DNA of 64,000 nt from Augochlora pura (taxonomy: Eukaryota > Arthropoda > Insecta > Hymenoptera > Halictidae), in contig NC_135779.1 in the NCBI RefSeq assembly GCF_028453695.1, forward strand, positions 6,398,831-6,462,830. The letters are read 5' to 3'. Position 1 is the first letter of the stretch. Each line of letters begins with the position of its first letter. The position numbers were made by a program, and so were the translations under genes. Of this stretch, positions 37,252 through 48,492 are shown one piece after another. A model generated the notes under the pieces. It worked only from the letters and a program-made list of their open reading frames with translations, searched no databases and was not told the origin of the DNA.

Positions 37252-37425
37252 TACTGATGAAATAAAAAGGACCAATTTCGTTGATGATATAATCACGATA
37301 CACTTCGCTAATAAAATGATTGAAATCAATTTTCTCAGTAATATAATCACGACATACTTTATTAAAAAAAAGAAAAATGATCAATTTCGTTAATAATACT
37401 GTTGCAAGGAACTTCGCCAATAAAA
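37252..37425. repeat. Degenerate array of about 58-bp units, three copies
   Basis: The three copies share AATTTCGTTGATGATATAATC, CACGATACACTTCGCTAATAAAA and similar segments with many substitutions. AT-rich and noncoding. Confidence 0.6.
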
Positions 37426-38489
37426 GAAATAGGATGAAAATTTTGCTACCAACCCATCACTACGTCATTCATACAAAGGAACAATGCGCATCGATCTCCC
37501 CAATTTCCTCGAAATCACGCGCGCGCGACAGCGGCCGTCAAAGCGCGAACATTTCGACACCATGAAGCAAACAAACCATGCATTTGTATCCGATCGTCCC
37601 ATGATCACTGAATCATTGATCGAGGATAGCGACGATCCTCGTCGCCTCTCGACGTTTCCTGTTCGAGGAACACCTCACGGCTGGAAGGCAATTAGAGCGA
37701 GATCGCGGCGCGTTCCCTCGGCCTCCGCCTGTTACAAATCCACCGCCCGTGCGCCGGTTTCCACAAATAGAGCCTCTCTCGGCCGGTTACGTCCCGCGGA
37801 ATGTATCAGTTTTCCCGCGATTTCTAGATCGGATCGGCCGCGAGCGACGGAAAACACCGCCCTCCTCCTCCTCCCTCCCCTCCTCCTCCTCCTCCCCCTG
37901 CCGATGGCTTAATTATGCCCCGCCGCATTGTTCCCGGAATGAATTACACACGCGAGATGTAATCAATTACCCGGAGGGGGGCGAAGGGGGCGGTTCTCTC
38001 CACGGCTTACGCAACTCGCTCGCCGCGAGAGATCTGCGAGCCGTCGCGCGGAGGATATCGGGAAAAATCGGCCTGCGAAACGAGCGCGCGCGCGCTCGCG
38101 AAATTTCGCAATGTTTGAGAGCCGGCGGGGCCCGATTTCTGTTGCCCTCTCCCGCTTGGGACCGTTAACGCGGTTTCGGGGGGAGAGAACGCTATAAAAA
38201 ATCATTGCGCTTCCCGTTGGATGGCTCGCATTCCTGATCCCTGCACACCTGCCGCCGATGCGGCCGATGCTCTTCCTACTTCGACCGCCGAATTCGCCTC
38301 GCCGCGGAATGCGAATAATAACACACGTCTGCCGGCGAAGCCGAACTAACTTGGCCGAGTCTCTTTCGGCTCTGTCGACGACCCGGGACAGCTTTAATGA
38401 ATGGTTCCGTAACGCGTCCCCTCGGTTTGCAGAGATTCCACCGAGCGCAGGTGGTTGTAGATTGGCACGCATGGATCTTTGACGAAGTA

Positions 38490-39005
38490 TGTACTTTGAT
38501 TGTTCGGATTTTTGATAGAGGACTTTGATTTTTCGGATTTTGGATAGAGGACTTTGATTCTCAGGATCTTTGATAAAGGACTCTGATTTTTCAGATTTTT
38601 AATAGAGGACTTTGATTGTTAGGATTTTTGATAAAGGACTCTGATTTTTCAGATTTTTCTAATTTTTAATAGAGGACTTTGATTGTTAGGATTTTTGACA
38701 GGAGATTTTGATTTTTCAGATTTTTGACAGAGGCCTTTGATTGTTAGAAATTTTGAAAGGAGACTTTGATTTTCGGGATTTTTAATAGAGGACTTGATTT
38801 TTCAAATTTTTGATAGGAGACTGATTTTTTGGATTTTTGAAAGAGGACATCGATTTTTCAGATTCTTGATAGAGGGCTATGATTGTTAGGATTTTTAATG
38901 GAGGACTTTAATCTTTCAGATCATTGATAAAGGACTTCGATTTTTCGTACCTTTGATCAAAGATTTTGATATTTTGAATCTTTGATAAAGGACTTTGATT
39001 TTAGA
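38490..39005. repeat. Degenerate 29-bp minisatellite, about 17 copies
   Basis: The consensus is GAGGACTTTGATTTTTCGGA followed by TTTTTGATA. Copies vary by 5 to 30 percent and by small indels. Noncoding. Confidence 0.88.
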
Positions 39006-39813
39006 GGAGATAATTGATTTTATATTTTATCTCGTTTGATAAAGGAGAACTTGCAAGTCGATAGAAATCGAGGCTATTACTAATAATATAATAGTAATAT
39101 ATACAATAATATATTATTATTAAATGGCGCAGTGTGAACTGTTGCATTTTTATACCATCGCCTCTTCGACTTTTACTTTGACGATATAGTTATCTTTTCC
39201 AACCGGCCAGTAAAGTATTAACAGTTTACCAATAAAAACAACATCGTATCATCTCATCCGCGGAAATTACAAAGACTTCGCAGAGAAGCGGCCCTCTTTA
39301 ATCGAACCATACAATGTAATCAAAAGCGTCGAGCCTACGAATAAATTCAGCCCCGTCATCGTTACGAAGCCGGCACGTATGTGCGCGCCGCTGCAGCCAC
39401 ACAGTTTCATCGGGCAGCGTTCAATTTCTTATTCGCCAAGCTTTCCCTAATTGAAGAATTCAGAGGACGAGCAATTCCACGGAAGAAACACGGGCTGATT
39501 GTCTATCGAAAAATTGGACAGGCTGCTCAGAATGCGAACGGGGCATTAGCAAACGAGGAGGAATCCTCATTAAGATTCTGAGGGCTCGGCAATTAAACCG
39601 CGCGCGCGCGCGCGCGCTCGTCTCTTCTCTCGTCCCCGGGTCGCGACGTTACCATTCATTTCGTACGATTTGTGGAACGATCTCGCGCCGATAAAACAAT
39701 CTCAGCCAACGGTTACCTGTAAATACACCTGGGACCCGTCACCGTTGTCATCGTTCGTTTTAACACTTTATTGACGAATTATTGACTTTATTAACGAATT
39801 ATTATAGTATTAT

Positions 39814-40190
39814 ATTGGGTTGGCAATTAACCCTTTGCAGTCGAGTGGTGACTCTAAGACACCACAAAAATTATTCTATTTCATTTCAAAATAATATTTG
39901 CAACAATAAGGTTTAGATTGAAAAAATTGTCAAGTAGCGAAACTGTTGGTAGGAGTCTCAAGAATAAATTTTGTATGCATAAAAATTGATTTTGTTAAAT
40001 AGAATGGAAATACCACGAACCAGAAAAATGATTTCAAATTTACAGATAAAAGGCTCCGAGTGCAAAGGGTTAAGTGATTGCGGATTTTGTTAATAGATGG
40101 TCTTAGCGCATTCTTTCGTTTTATCAACGTGTTGAAAATAATTCAGTTATGTTGTTTTACCGTCTGGACTTTCATCTTCAATTTCGCAAG
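39814..40190 (+). mobile_element. Mariner-like 5' end fragment, split by a MITE
   Basis: TATTGGGTTGGCAA at about 39813-39826 continues after the MITE as TTAAGTGATTGCGGATTTTG at 40070. Removing the MITE gives a start resembling the widely known mariner end (TTGGGTTGGCAACTAAGT type). No transposase frame and no inverted right end are visible, so this is a truncated remnant; its right boundary is approximate. Confidence 0.5.
39827..40073. mobile_element. Complete family A MITE inserted in the mariner-like end
   Basis: The left end is TTAACCCTTTGCAGTCGAG and the right end CTCCGAGTGCAAAGGGTTAA; TTAA is on both sides (247 bp). Internal words CTCTAAGACACCAC and GAATGGAAATACCACGAACC are shared with the copies at 59501 and 31587. 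It is the best-preserved complete copy of family A in the window. Confidence 0.8.
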
Positions 40191-40794
40191 AAAATTGTAT
40201 CGATTAGTTATTTAGTTTCGGTAAAGTGTTAACGATTCTCCTAGGCACCTCTAGCACCGTCGCGCTCCTTTTTCCCGCGGAAAACGATCGCCGGTTTCCG
40301 TCATGAAGTCGGCCGGGATCCGCGGATAGATGCAGCGAACGGGCAGCCATTGCCGGCGATTTTTATTACATTGTTGCATACGCCGGCCGCCGGCGGGACC
40401 GCGCTTAATGTCCGCGGTAAAACCGCGTTTGCCGGGCGTTTCGCCAGGCCGCGGCGAGAGAAAAAAAAAACGGCCGAACGACCGTATGGTAATTGCGGCT
40501 CCCCGTTCTTTACGAGCCGAAATACGTATCAATGGCGGCCCCCGGAGGCGGCCGATTCTGCCTACGCGCCGATCCGTCCGCCCGATCCTTTGACCCAGAA
40601 ATCGAAGCGGCGTGCTCGGGGGACCGTGCGATTTCCGACCGGCTTGCGCCGGCGACGTATCCGAAATAGTTATGTAAATGGCCGTTCCCCGATGCAAACA
40701 CGGTTGCCGGGGCTGTTGCATTTTGCATGTTCAATTGCGCCGAGGACACCGGCATTGTTCCGTGCCGACGAAACCTGGAAACTCGGCGAGAGCC

Positions 40795-41240
40795 CCCTCT
40801 CTCTCTCTCTCTCTTTTTCTCTGGCGCTCTCTGTCTTTCTTTCTCTTTCTTTTTCTGTCTATTTCTCTCCTTATTTCTCTATTTAATTTTCTGGCTATTT
40901 CCCTTTTTATTTCTCTGTCTATTTCTTTCCCTTTTTAATTCTATATTTCTCTCTTTATTTCTTTCTTTATTTCTCTGTCTATTTCACTGCCTATTTCTCT
41001 CTTTATTTCTTTCTTTATTTCTCTGTCTATTTCACTGCCTATTTCTCTATTTATTTCTCTCTTTAATTCTCTGTCTATTTCCCTCTTTATTTCTGCATCT
41101 ATTTCTCTATTTAATTCTCAGTCTATTTCTCTTTTTATTTTTCTATATTTCTCTCTTTTTCTATCTCTATCTCTCTATCTTTCTTTCTCTGCTCTCTTTT
41201 TCTTTCTCTATCTCTCCTTCGTTCTTTCTTCCTCTCCCTC
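40795..41240. repeat. Polypyrimidine tract (TTTCTCTCTTTATTTC units)
   Basis: About 440 bases of pyrimidine-dominated plus strand with a loose 16 to 24 base period on CTATTTCTCTCTTTATTTC. It yields Leu/Phe/Ser plus-strand frames of up to 180 residues that are artefacts. Confidence 0.9.
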
Positions 41241-41677
41241 GGTTGTCCCATTCATCCGATCCCGTTTGAAAAATACAGGACGTACAAAGAGCTGATTTCT
41301 CCAGAGAGCTGTCGCCCCACCGGCGAGGCTAAGCACGTTACAGCACACGGCGTCGACTACTTGGGCGGTTCTGTTGCCACTAGCAAGGTTTCGCCGATCA
41401 GCTTATTTTCGAGTAATTGAAGGGCGTCCGGTCGTGCGGAGAAGGCCTGCTGTTGTGTGCGCTACCGAACGGCAACCTTCGGCGACGATCAGGCCGTCGC
41501 GACGGCCGCCGCGATTCGTCGAGAAATCGGTCGCGATCCGCCGAGACGATCAAGGATCACCGGCTGCCGCGGAATTATCCTGACGATCGGCCGAGTAATC
41601 GAGCCTTGTACGATTTTTTTTCTGGTAATCGAGGCGATTATTGTCTTTCAGTAAGGAGGGCTGAGTGAGAGATTGCT

Positions 41678-41835
41678 GTTTTAGGGTTGAAAGATTGATT
41701 TTTGTTTTAGGGTATCGAGGTGGATTTTTGTTTTATGGTTGTTAGATAGATTTTAATTTTATGGTTGTGAGATAGATATTTTTGTTTTGTGGTTGTTATA
41801 ATAGTTGGTTTTTTGTTTCATGGTTATTACAATAG
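41678..41835. repeat. Degenerate array of GATTTTTGTTTTATGGTTGT units
   Basis: Five imperfect copies of about 32 bases. Noncoding. Confidence 0.7.
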
Positions 41836-42529
41836 CTAGATATTATTTTTATTTCCGATATTTATATCTCGACATTTTATCTATCAACAATCGTCCAACG
41901 CGTCGACCGCGGCTAATTGCCGTAGATCAACGCCGTCATTTTTCTAGCAATCGTCGAATATCGCCCGCGGGGGGTTTGCCGTTTCGCGTCGTGGGAGTGC
42001 GTCATAGCGAATTCCAGTCGAATTTTTCCGGAGCTCGCTCGCTCGCAAATATGTCCGCGGCGACGAGGTGTGCGCGCACCTGCGCGACGGTATTGAATCG
42101 AGAGGCCCCGCCGGACAGGTACGCATTAGGGCCCCGGTCGCCGCCGCCGATCCCCACGTGTGTACCCGGCGCGTATACCGTGGACAAACCCGCGGGAGAG
42201 CCGCGGCATGCATGAGAGTTGATACCGTTTCGAAAAAATCGCCCGATGGAAATTAATGGAACTCTGTTTCTACCGTCGTACGGCCGTGGTATGCGAGAGG
42301 CTAATTTGTTTCTGGGCAGCGGCCAGGCCGCTCCGGGGTCCGGCCCGGCGCGAGACCGTCCGCGGGAAAGCGGTGCCGAGCGCAAGGAACGACCGGAATG
42401 CCGTGTTAATGTTCCAGGCAATTAGAGGATTCTGCGGGGATGCTCCGAATATCAGCGTTGAAAGTAATGTCGCGCGGACGAGGCTGGCTCGCGGTGACGC
42501 GCGAGTCGTTTTGTTGGGGATTCGTGGTT

Positions 42530-42660
42530 GAAGGAGACCGCGATTATTGAGGGATTTGATTTTTCGAGGAACGACGCGATTTTTATGGATCGACCCGATT
42601 ATTGAAGGATCGAAGCGATTTTTGAAGCATTGACGCGATTTTTAAATCATTAATTCGATT
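42530..42660. repeat. Degenerate array of GACGCGATTTTTGAAGGATC units
   Basis: Five imperfect copies of about 24 bases on CGATTTTT. Confidence 0.65.
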
Positions 42661-43148
42661 TTTTGGGGATCTGAATAATCTCAGTCACTCTCAGTTATAT
42701 TTTCGTTAAAATCTCACCCAGCGTTCAAGTATTAATATTACCTTGAAACTCTTAATTATTGTCTTCGACTTCTGTCGCCATATTTGTCCTATTATACTGC
42801 GTCTATAATAACGTCAATTATGGTCTCACTATAGCCGTCTCAGAGTAATAATATTTGACACGACACTCAATAAAAACCTTCTTTCCCTCTACTAAAACAC
42901 AATCCACTACCCAATAAATATATTTTTTCCCATTTTCAACCTTGTCCACGACTTTTCTGCAGAAAATCGGCGCGATTTTTCCGCGAGGCTACCTCGCCAT
43001 CTAGATCGGCGATTGACGCAACAAACGTCCCGGGTAACGTAATAACCGCCGTAGGCAGATCGGTAGCCAGTGATTCCCCTAATTAGCTGGAGCGTGACGC
43101 TATTCAAATATTGAAAAACGCGTAACCGGTGGCACGCAACGAGATTCT

Positions 43149-43183
<35 letters not shown>

Positions 43184-43205
43184 GAGAGAGGAGAGGAGAG
43201 AGAGC
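43149..43205. repeat. (GA)n microsatellite
   Basis: About 15 GA units then GAGAGGAGAGG variants. Confidence 0.9.
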
Positions 43206-43514
43206 GCTCGAGAGCCGAGCACACATTAGACAGCGCGAGCGCGGCCGGTTCCCCGAGGCTTCCCGATCATGGAAAAACTTTCACCGGCGCGCTAAAAATA
43301 CAGGCCGCATTATTTGCTCGTTATAAGTCGGCCACGCCACTGCCGCCGCCGCCACTGCGGCACGGGGGCAACGAAATATAAAAGTGTCGCCGCGGCGCGG
43401 AACAAGCGAAAATAGCCGGGGCCCCCGCGAGCACGTTCGGTTTCCGTTCGATGTAAAAATACGGTTTCTGCGTAGAGTCGCGACGTCTCGCGGTTCGCGC
43501 TAGTGAACCGGCGG

Positions 43515-43621
43515 CTTTATCGCGAGAAGAGAGAGAGACAGAGAGAGAAATTGAGAGGCAGAGAGAAATACAGAGAAATGGAGAGAGACAAATAGAAATA
43601 GAGAGAAAAGGAAAGACAGAG

Positions 43622-43661
<40 letters not shown>

Positions 43662-43808
43662 TGAAAGACAGAGTGAAATATGTACCAAGAAATGGAGAGA
43701 GAGACTGAGAGAAATACAGAGAAAAAGAGAGAGAGGCAAACAGAAATAGAGAGAAAAGGAGATACAGAGCGAGGGAGAGAAATAAAGAGAAAATGAGAGG
43801 GAGAGGGG
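43515..43808. repeat. Polypurine tract with GAGAGAAATACAGAGAAAT units
   Basis: About 290 bases of purine-rich plus strand with a central (GA)n of about 17 units. Overlapping minus-strand Leu/Ser frames are artefacts. Confidence 0.9.
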
Positions 43809-44879
43809 AGCGATACGGGGAAGCCAACATAGCAATCGCGATGCTTACTCCCGCGTGGCGTATCCAAGCAGCCCGTTTCCTGCATCCTTTGATTCGCTGA
43901 AACGTCGCTGAAAAAATGTTTCATCAAGATATCGAACGGTCAGCGACCGATTCGACTCGCGTCCGACTTCAACCCCTCGGTCCGAGCTCTCGCCGTTCAC
44001 ACGGAGCAAAAGATCGCTATATACCTTGCTTGCTAGAGCTGGAGGATTGGCTCTATATTGCCTCCGATAAATTAAAAAAATTATTGAAATTGTTCTGTCG
44101 GTAGCTTCCTATATAAACTAATTTTTTATTTTTAGAAGTACAATATGAAATATATAGTCTACAATATAAACTCTCAGAAGCATAAAAATTTAGTGATACC
44201 AAATAAGTTTGAAAAGTATACTAGTTTTAAAACGCATTACTCCCGCGGTACAATAAAGATACGATAATAAAATACGATGTAATAAAGATGGTAATAAAAT
44301 GCGACAATGATAAAAATAACTGCGATAGACTTTGCAAGTTGACGACAGCAACCACTGGTTTTTATTTAAAGGAATGAGCGAGTCGAAATTGTTTGGTCCG
44401 TTCAAAGCAGAACAAACCCCTTTTAAATCACATTTAAATCATCTCCGCCTAAATCGACCATCTAACCTCAAAAGACACCAATAACTATCGATATCTGTCC
44501 ACCCCCCATCCCCCAGCCATTCAGCGCGAAATCTTCGCTCGGGGCGGTTATGGAACCAGATCGATTTTGCGGGGGGGAGAAACAAGGCAAAAAGGTGAAC
44601 GAGAGGTCCCAGGGGAGGTTTCGGCTGGGTCCACGGCGGGCACACCCGATCGGCCGGCAGAGATACCGGCAACCCCGAATAATTATCGGCGTAACCGCAA
44701 TCCATCTTTGACGTAACTTGTTATTTCCAAGTAGAACCGGATACGCGGGGCGCGATACGATCGGGGGCCCGGTTATTTCGACGATTCCCAGAGGTTTCAC
44801 TGGGGCCCCGGGACCGCTCGACGGGACCTCTTTCCTCCCTGTACACGCGGCTTACGGTTGCAGGTTGCAAAGGAGCGCG

Positions 44880-45095
44880 GAGGCTGGCTTCGGGAGGAAA
44901 AGGGAGAAGAAACGCGGAGGGAGGAGAAGGAGAAGGCGTGCAGCGAAGCAGAGGAAAACGGAGGAGAGAGCAGAGGAGAGAGCAGAGAAGAGAGAAGAGA
45001 AGAGAAGAGAAGAGGAGAGAAGAGAAGAGGAGAGAAGGGAAGAGAAGAGGAGAGCGGAGGAGAGGAGCAAAGAGAAAAGAAAAGAGAAGGAGAGG
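44880..45095. repeat. Polypurine tract (GAGAAGAGAAGAGAAGAGGA)
   Basis: A pure purine stretch with a 5-base GAGAA period in the core (44985-45050). Confidence 0.9.
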
Positions 45096-46080
45096 ACGAG
45101 GTTGTAGGGCCGGCGCGGCGGTGGCAGCGAGGGAGGGCCCGAGGAGGCGGAGGGGGATGGGGAAGGTTTCTCGATCGCGAGCGAATTCTTCTCACGGTTG
45201 CGAGAGCGGAGTTTCGTCGGCGGACGCGTGGGCGGACCGGCGAATAATGCCGGTCTTGTATTTTTAAACCCTCGCACGGAATCGGCATCTCCGTGGAGAG
45301 ATGCCGGGTCACTCTGCACGTTGCACAGAGCTCCCGCTTGCAGCGCGAGAGCGCACCTTTCTCTTTTTCTTCCTGTTATTCGGGAGGGGGCCCGAAGAGA
45401 GGAGGGCCTCTCTCTCTCGCCGCGCCGCGCCGCGCCGCGCGCCGAACGGGCCCTCCTCGCTTCGGTTGCCGCCGCGCCAGCGAAAACGATCTCACGGTCC
45501 CCGGCCGGGCCCCCGCTCGGGGCCCGCTCCGCGCCCGCGTTAGCCCGCGATCCTCGAATGAATTATCGAGCCTTCCAGAGCGTGGAACGCCGCGCGGCCC
45601 GGGTGACCGCCCGGAGGAAAAAACCCGAGACAGGGGTCCCCCGCGCGCGCGCGCGCGCGCGATATTACCGGCGTTACTTTTCGGTAAGCCGGGGATACGC
45701 CGTGGGAACCGGGGACCGGCTACCGCAATTAGGAGCCCTCTCCTCATCCTCTACGGGGCCAGTGCTCCTCGGACCAAACCGATTTCCTCCGTCTTCCCTG
45801 TGTTGCTCTTTTAGCCGGGACCGACGTGTATACGCAAGTATCCCTGTCGCGGGACCGAATATTTGCTGCACCGTGTCTCCTACCATACAGCGCCTCTCCC
45901 TCCCCTCTTCTCTCTCTCTCTCTCATACTCTTATTACTTTTTTCTCTCTCTTCTCTCTCTCTGGCTCTCTACCATTTCATTTTCTCGGTTCGCGTTATCG
46001 GTGATACACGCTTATTTACGTCTGCGGGGAACATTGTGTATGCTCGAATTGCAAACGGTCGGCAACAGGTGGGAGGTAAT

Positions 46081-46105
46081 TTAACCCTTTCCGTGTGCGA
46101 TACAG
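46081..46105. mobile_element. Solo TTAA-CCCTTTCC end
   Basis: TTAACCCTTTCCGTGTGCG looks like the left end of a TTAA-type element. No partner end was found in the following 400 bases. Confidence 0.25.
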
Positions 46106-46513
46106 AGAGAGAGAATGCTGACTGACTCCTACACGCGGCCCTAGTCGATTAAGTTGATCAAAACTGTTCTTGTAAATTTTTCAGTGACTATTATACCGTT
46201 TGATATAGCTGACTAAGGAAGACTTATTAACTGTACAAAATTTCAACCCTGTAATTTGTCCACCGATTTCACCCTTTTGGTAGCTTCTTAAAATTTTGAG
46301 AAATATGCGACTTATTTTGGATATTAAGACGCAATATTATAGAATTTTTAATATTAATAATATGGGGCTCGATGCCCAAAATAAGCCTTATTTTATTTAA
46401 AATTTTAGGAGTGTCATCAAAGAAGAGAAATTGGCCCGAAGCACGCAGTCTAATTTACCCTATATTTTACCTCGAGATTCCCAAAAGTGATTAAAGGACA
46501 ATTGAACACTCAC

Positions 46514-46897
46514 CTCGTCAAGGGCCATGGAGAAGGCGCCGGATATGGCGAGACCTTGGCGGTCCTTTAGACCGCCCTTGATCGCGGTGAGGTATCCAAT
46601 GGTGAGGTTCTGGTGCTTCCTTAGCTGGGCGCCAGTCTTCGGGTGGGTCTCCCTTGAGAGCGCCTGCTGTCCGGCCCCGGGTGACCCTGGTTCGGCCAGG
46701 CCCAGGACCAGAGGGCTGCTGGCCAGCAGCAGCAACACCAGCAGGGCCCGCGATCTGCTGCCGTGCGGCCGCGTGTGCACCGGTTGCTGTTGTTGTTGTT
46801 GGTCTTGCTGCCGGTGCCGTCGGTTGCGTTCCTGATCGGGTTCCTGGCGACGGGGAGGCCTGCGGCGGCTCGGCTGTACTGGCGGGCCGGGGCGCAT
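46514..46897 (-). CDS. Gyc76C: Receptor guanylyl cyclase, first coding exon (A)
   Basis: Encodes 128 residues ending in phase 0. The start is the ATG at 46897-46895 (MRPGPPVQPS): an in-frame TGA lies 21 bases upstream (46918-46916) and no other in-frame ATG lies between. Residues 1-50 are Arg/Pro/Gln-rich with a Q-run at about 30-38. A hydrophobic signal-peptide core ALLVLLLLASSPLVLGL spans 51-67, with likely cleavage near residue 67-68. A low-complexity linker follows, then the mature domain begins NLTIGYLTAIKGGLKDRQGL and ends GAFSMALDE. GYLTA, KDRQGLAISGA and ALDE are hallmarks of the N-terminus of the Gyc76C ligand-binding domain. There is one sequon (N97). The donor is GAG|GTGAGT. The 50-residue stretch before the signal core is unusually long for a secretory signal; an alternative start in a different transcript is possible. 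Confidence 0.92.
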
Positions 46898-46940
46898 GGC
46901 CGCCGCCGCCACCGGTCAGCACCGCCTCCCTCCCGTTCAC
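46898..46940 (-). other. Gyc76C: 5' UTR part of the first coding exon, with upstream splice acceptor
   Basis: The 43 bases upstream of the ATG begin right after a good acceptor, TTTTTGGTTTTCAG (46954-46941). This means the start codon lies in exon 2 or later of the transcript, and the promoter with at least one noncoding exon is farther upstream. The alternative is that transcription starts within this intron-like region and the acceptor is unused. Confidence 0.6.
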
Positions 46941-47535
46941 CTGAAAACCAAAAACCACCCCCTTAATACTCCACGAATCTTCAGATGACAATAATAATTC
47001 AGATAATAATGATTCAATAAGAATTCAGTGAGAATTAGTAGAAGGTGATAATAATTGAGATTTAATGAAAATTAATAGAAGATAATAACTAATAATAGAT
47101 AATAACTAACGTCAGAAGGGAGGATTTTTCGGACGCGAAAAAGACAATGGCGTTAACACTGAGAAATATAGGAACTCGCAGCTAATGCTTTGGATTTTAT
47201 TAAGTAGATTCTGAAATAAATACAAGAACGAATTTTAAGGAAAATTAATTGCATTGATCACTTCTTCTATAAACTTAACACCTCCCACCCATTTTAGAAA
47301 ATCGACTCGTTAACCACGACACACCTCAGAATGTACCCCAAGGCTTCGATATTTCGGCGCTGATTTATTATAGCGTTCTTTCATAGATCGGGGTCGGAGC
47401 GACGCAGAACACGTTTCACCCTAGCGAATGCTCAAGTACTCACCCACCGTGAGAGCTCGATTACAGAGTCAATACAGTCCGGTACGCTTTCATTCGTAGC
47501 TCGTGTGCCAACAACACACGGTCGCACTTGATACA

Positions 47536-47536
47536 T

Positions 47537-47568
<32 letters not shown>

Positions 47569-47571
47569 GGT
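47536..47571. repeat. (GA)n followed by G run
   Basis: About 10 GA units and then 12 G residues. Confidence 0.85.
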
Positions 47572-47835
47572 GGGCAGGCGCTCGTGTTTTTAGTGCCTTA
47601 TCTTTCCGCATTTTTGCCGATTCTGGAGAGCCATCGCCGAGATACAAGTGCTCGACTCAGAAGTGCCGTTTCGACGCTATCTTTCCCGGCTGAACGCACT
47701 TATCATCGGCCGGCACTTACGCCGGCTGAGTCATCGCATGTGCCATCTGCGGCGCGGCTAATAATAACCGATATATACCCCCTAAAACGATAGAAACGCC
47801 GCTCTCGTCTACTCGCGAGCAACGCTTATGATTCT

Positions 47836-48080
47836 TCCTATTGATCCAGATTTTCGCGTCGATTCAGGTTTCCCCAATCATCCAAATTTTCCCATCGATC
47901 ACAATTTTCGCGTCGACCACGATTTTCCCATCGATCACGATTTTCCCATCGACCACGATTTTCCCATCGATCACAATTTTCCCATCGATCACGATTTTCC
48001 CATCGATCCAAATTTTCCTATCGATCACGATTTTCCCCTCGATCACAAATTTCACATCGATTCAGATTTTCGCGTGGATC
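47836..48080. repeat. 18-bp minisatellite, about 13 copies
   Basis: The consensus is GATCACGATTTTCCCATC. Eight central copies are nearly identical and the outer ones diverge. The period is a multiple of three and stops are absent on both strands, so the plus strand reads IDHDFP repeats and the minus strand GKIVID repeats. There is no start context, conservation or splice evidence for a real protein. Confidence 0.92.
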
Positions 48081-48366
48081 ACAGCGTGCGAATGGTGGAT
48101 CGAGCGAGATCGTTCTTCCCGCGTCCGATCGTATTCATCGCGATCTAATCGCCGCGAGCGACCTTGCCGCCGCGCGAAAACTGAGCCAAGCCGGCCAGCG
48201 AAAGAATCCGCGTCGCGTGTTCCAGTCATTATCTCCCCGATCGGGTATCGATGATGTCCAGGAAGTCTTGCGTCAGAGCAAAGTCATCCGCGCGGGAACG
48301 GCCAAGAATAAAACCGGGCGATCCTTTTTTCCCAGCTTTGTAATCTCGAGGTAGATATCTGTTAAA

Positions 48367-48492
48367 TATTAGGGTGTCCCATAAGTTTCTTCCCTTTTTT
48401 TGATGCGAAATTAATACACGATATTTGCTGTTTAACCTGGATTTATTATATTATATATATAACGTTCTTCCATCTCTCAGGAAGTCTCATTA
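48367..48492 (+). mobile_element. Internally deleted mariner-like element
   Basis: Begins TATTAGGGTGTCCCATAAG and matches 26793-26880 for about 87 bases. It then jumps to TTCTTCCATCTCTCAGGAAG, the segment found near the right end at 30044. The final inverted end is missing. Immediately after it is a TTAACCCTC end at 48493. Confidence 0.55.

Larger units (their letters stand above)
39760..40232. mobile_element. Family B-like MITE hosting later insertions
   Basis: The left end is TTAACACTTTATTGACG and the right end TTCGGTAAAGTGTTAA, resembling the family B end TTAACACTTTACCGACC. TTAA is present on both sides. The interior is interrupted by a mariner-like end and by a family A element. The outer element is inferred from its ends only. 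Confidence 0.5.
35272..46513 (-). other. 11.2 kb intron between coding exons A and B
   Basis: The donor is GTGAGT (46513-46508) and the acceptor TTGCAG (35277-35272). It contains a degenerate array at 38490-39005, a nest of mobile elements at 39760-40232, long polypyrimidine and polypurine tracts (40795-41240, 43515-43805, 44880-45095), and small degenerate arrays near 35480, 37252, 41678 and 42530. I see nothing beyond simple sequence in 35600-37250, 37430-38480, 39010-39750, 41250-41670, 42670-43140 and 45100-46500. One unexplained plus-strand frame lies at 36295-36546. Confidence 0.85.

Noticed and set aside
40727..41269. 180-residue Leu/Phe/Ser plus-strand open frame
   Set aside because: Translation of a polypyrimidine tract.
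45198..46004. 268-residue plus-strand open frame opposite the cyclase gene
   Set aside because: GC-rich Arg/Ala/Pro-biased frame ending in CT repeats; no recognisable domain.
46527..46966. Plus-strand frames opposite coding exon A (Cys/Val-rich and Arg-rich)
   Set aside because: Antisense shadows of the GC-rich signal-peptide exon.
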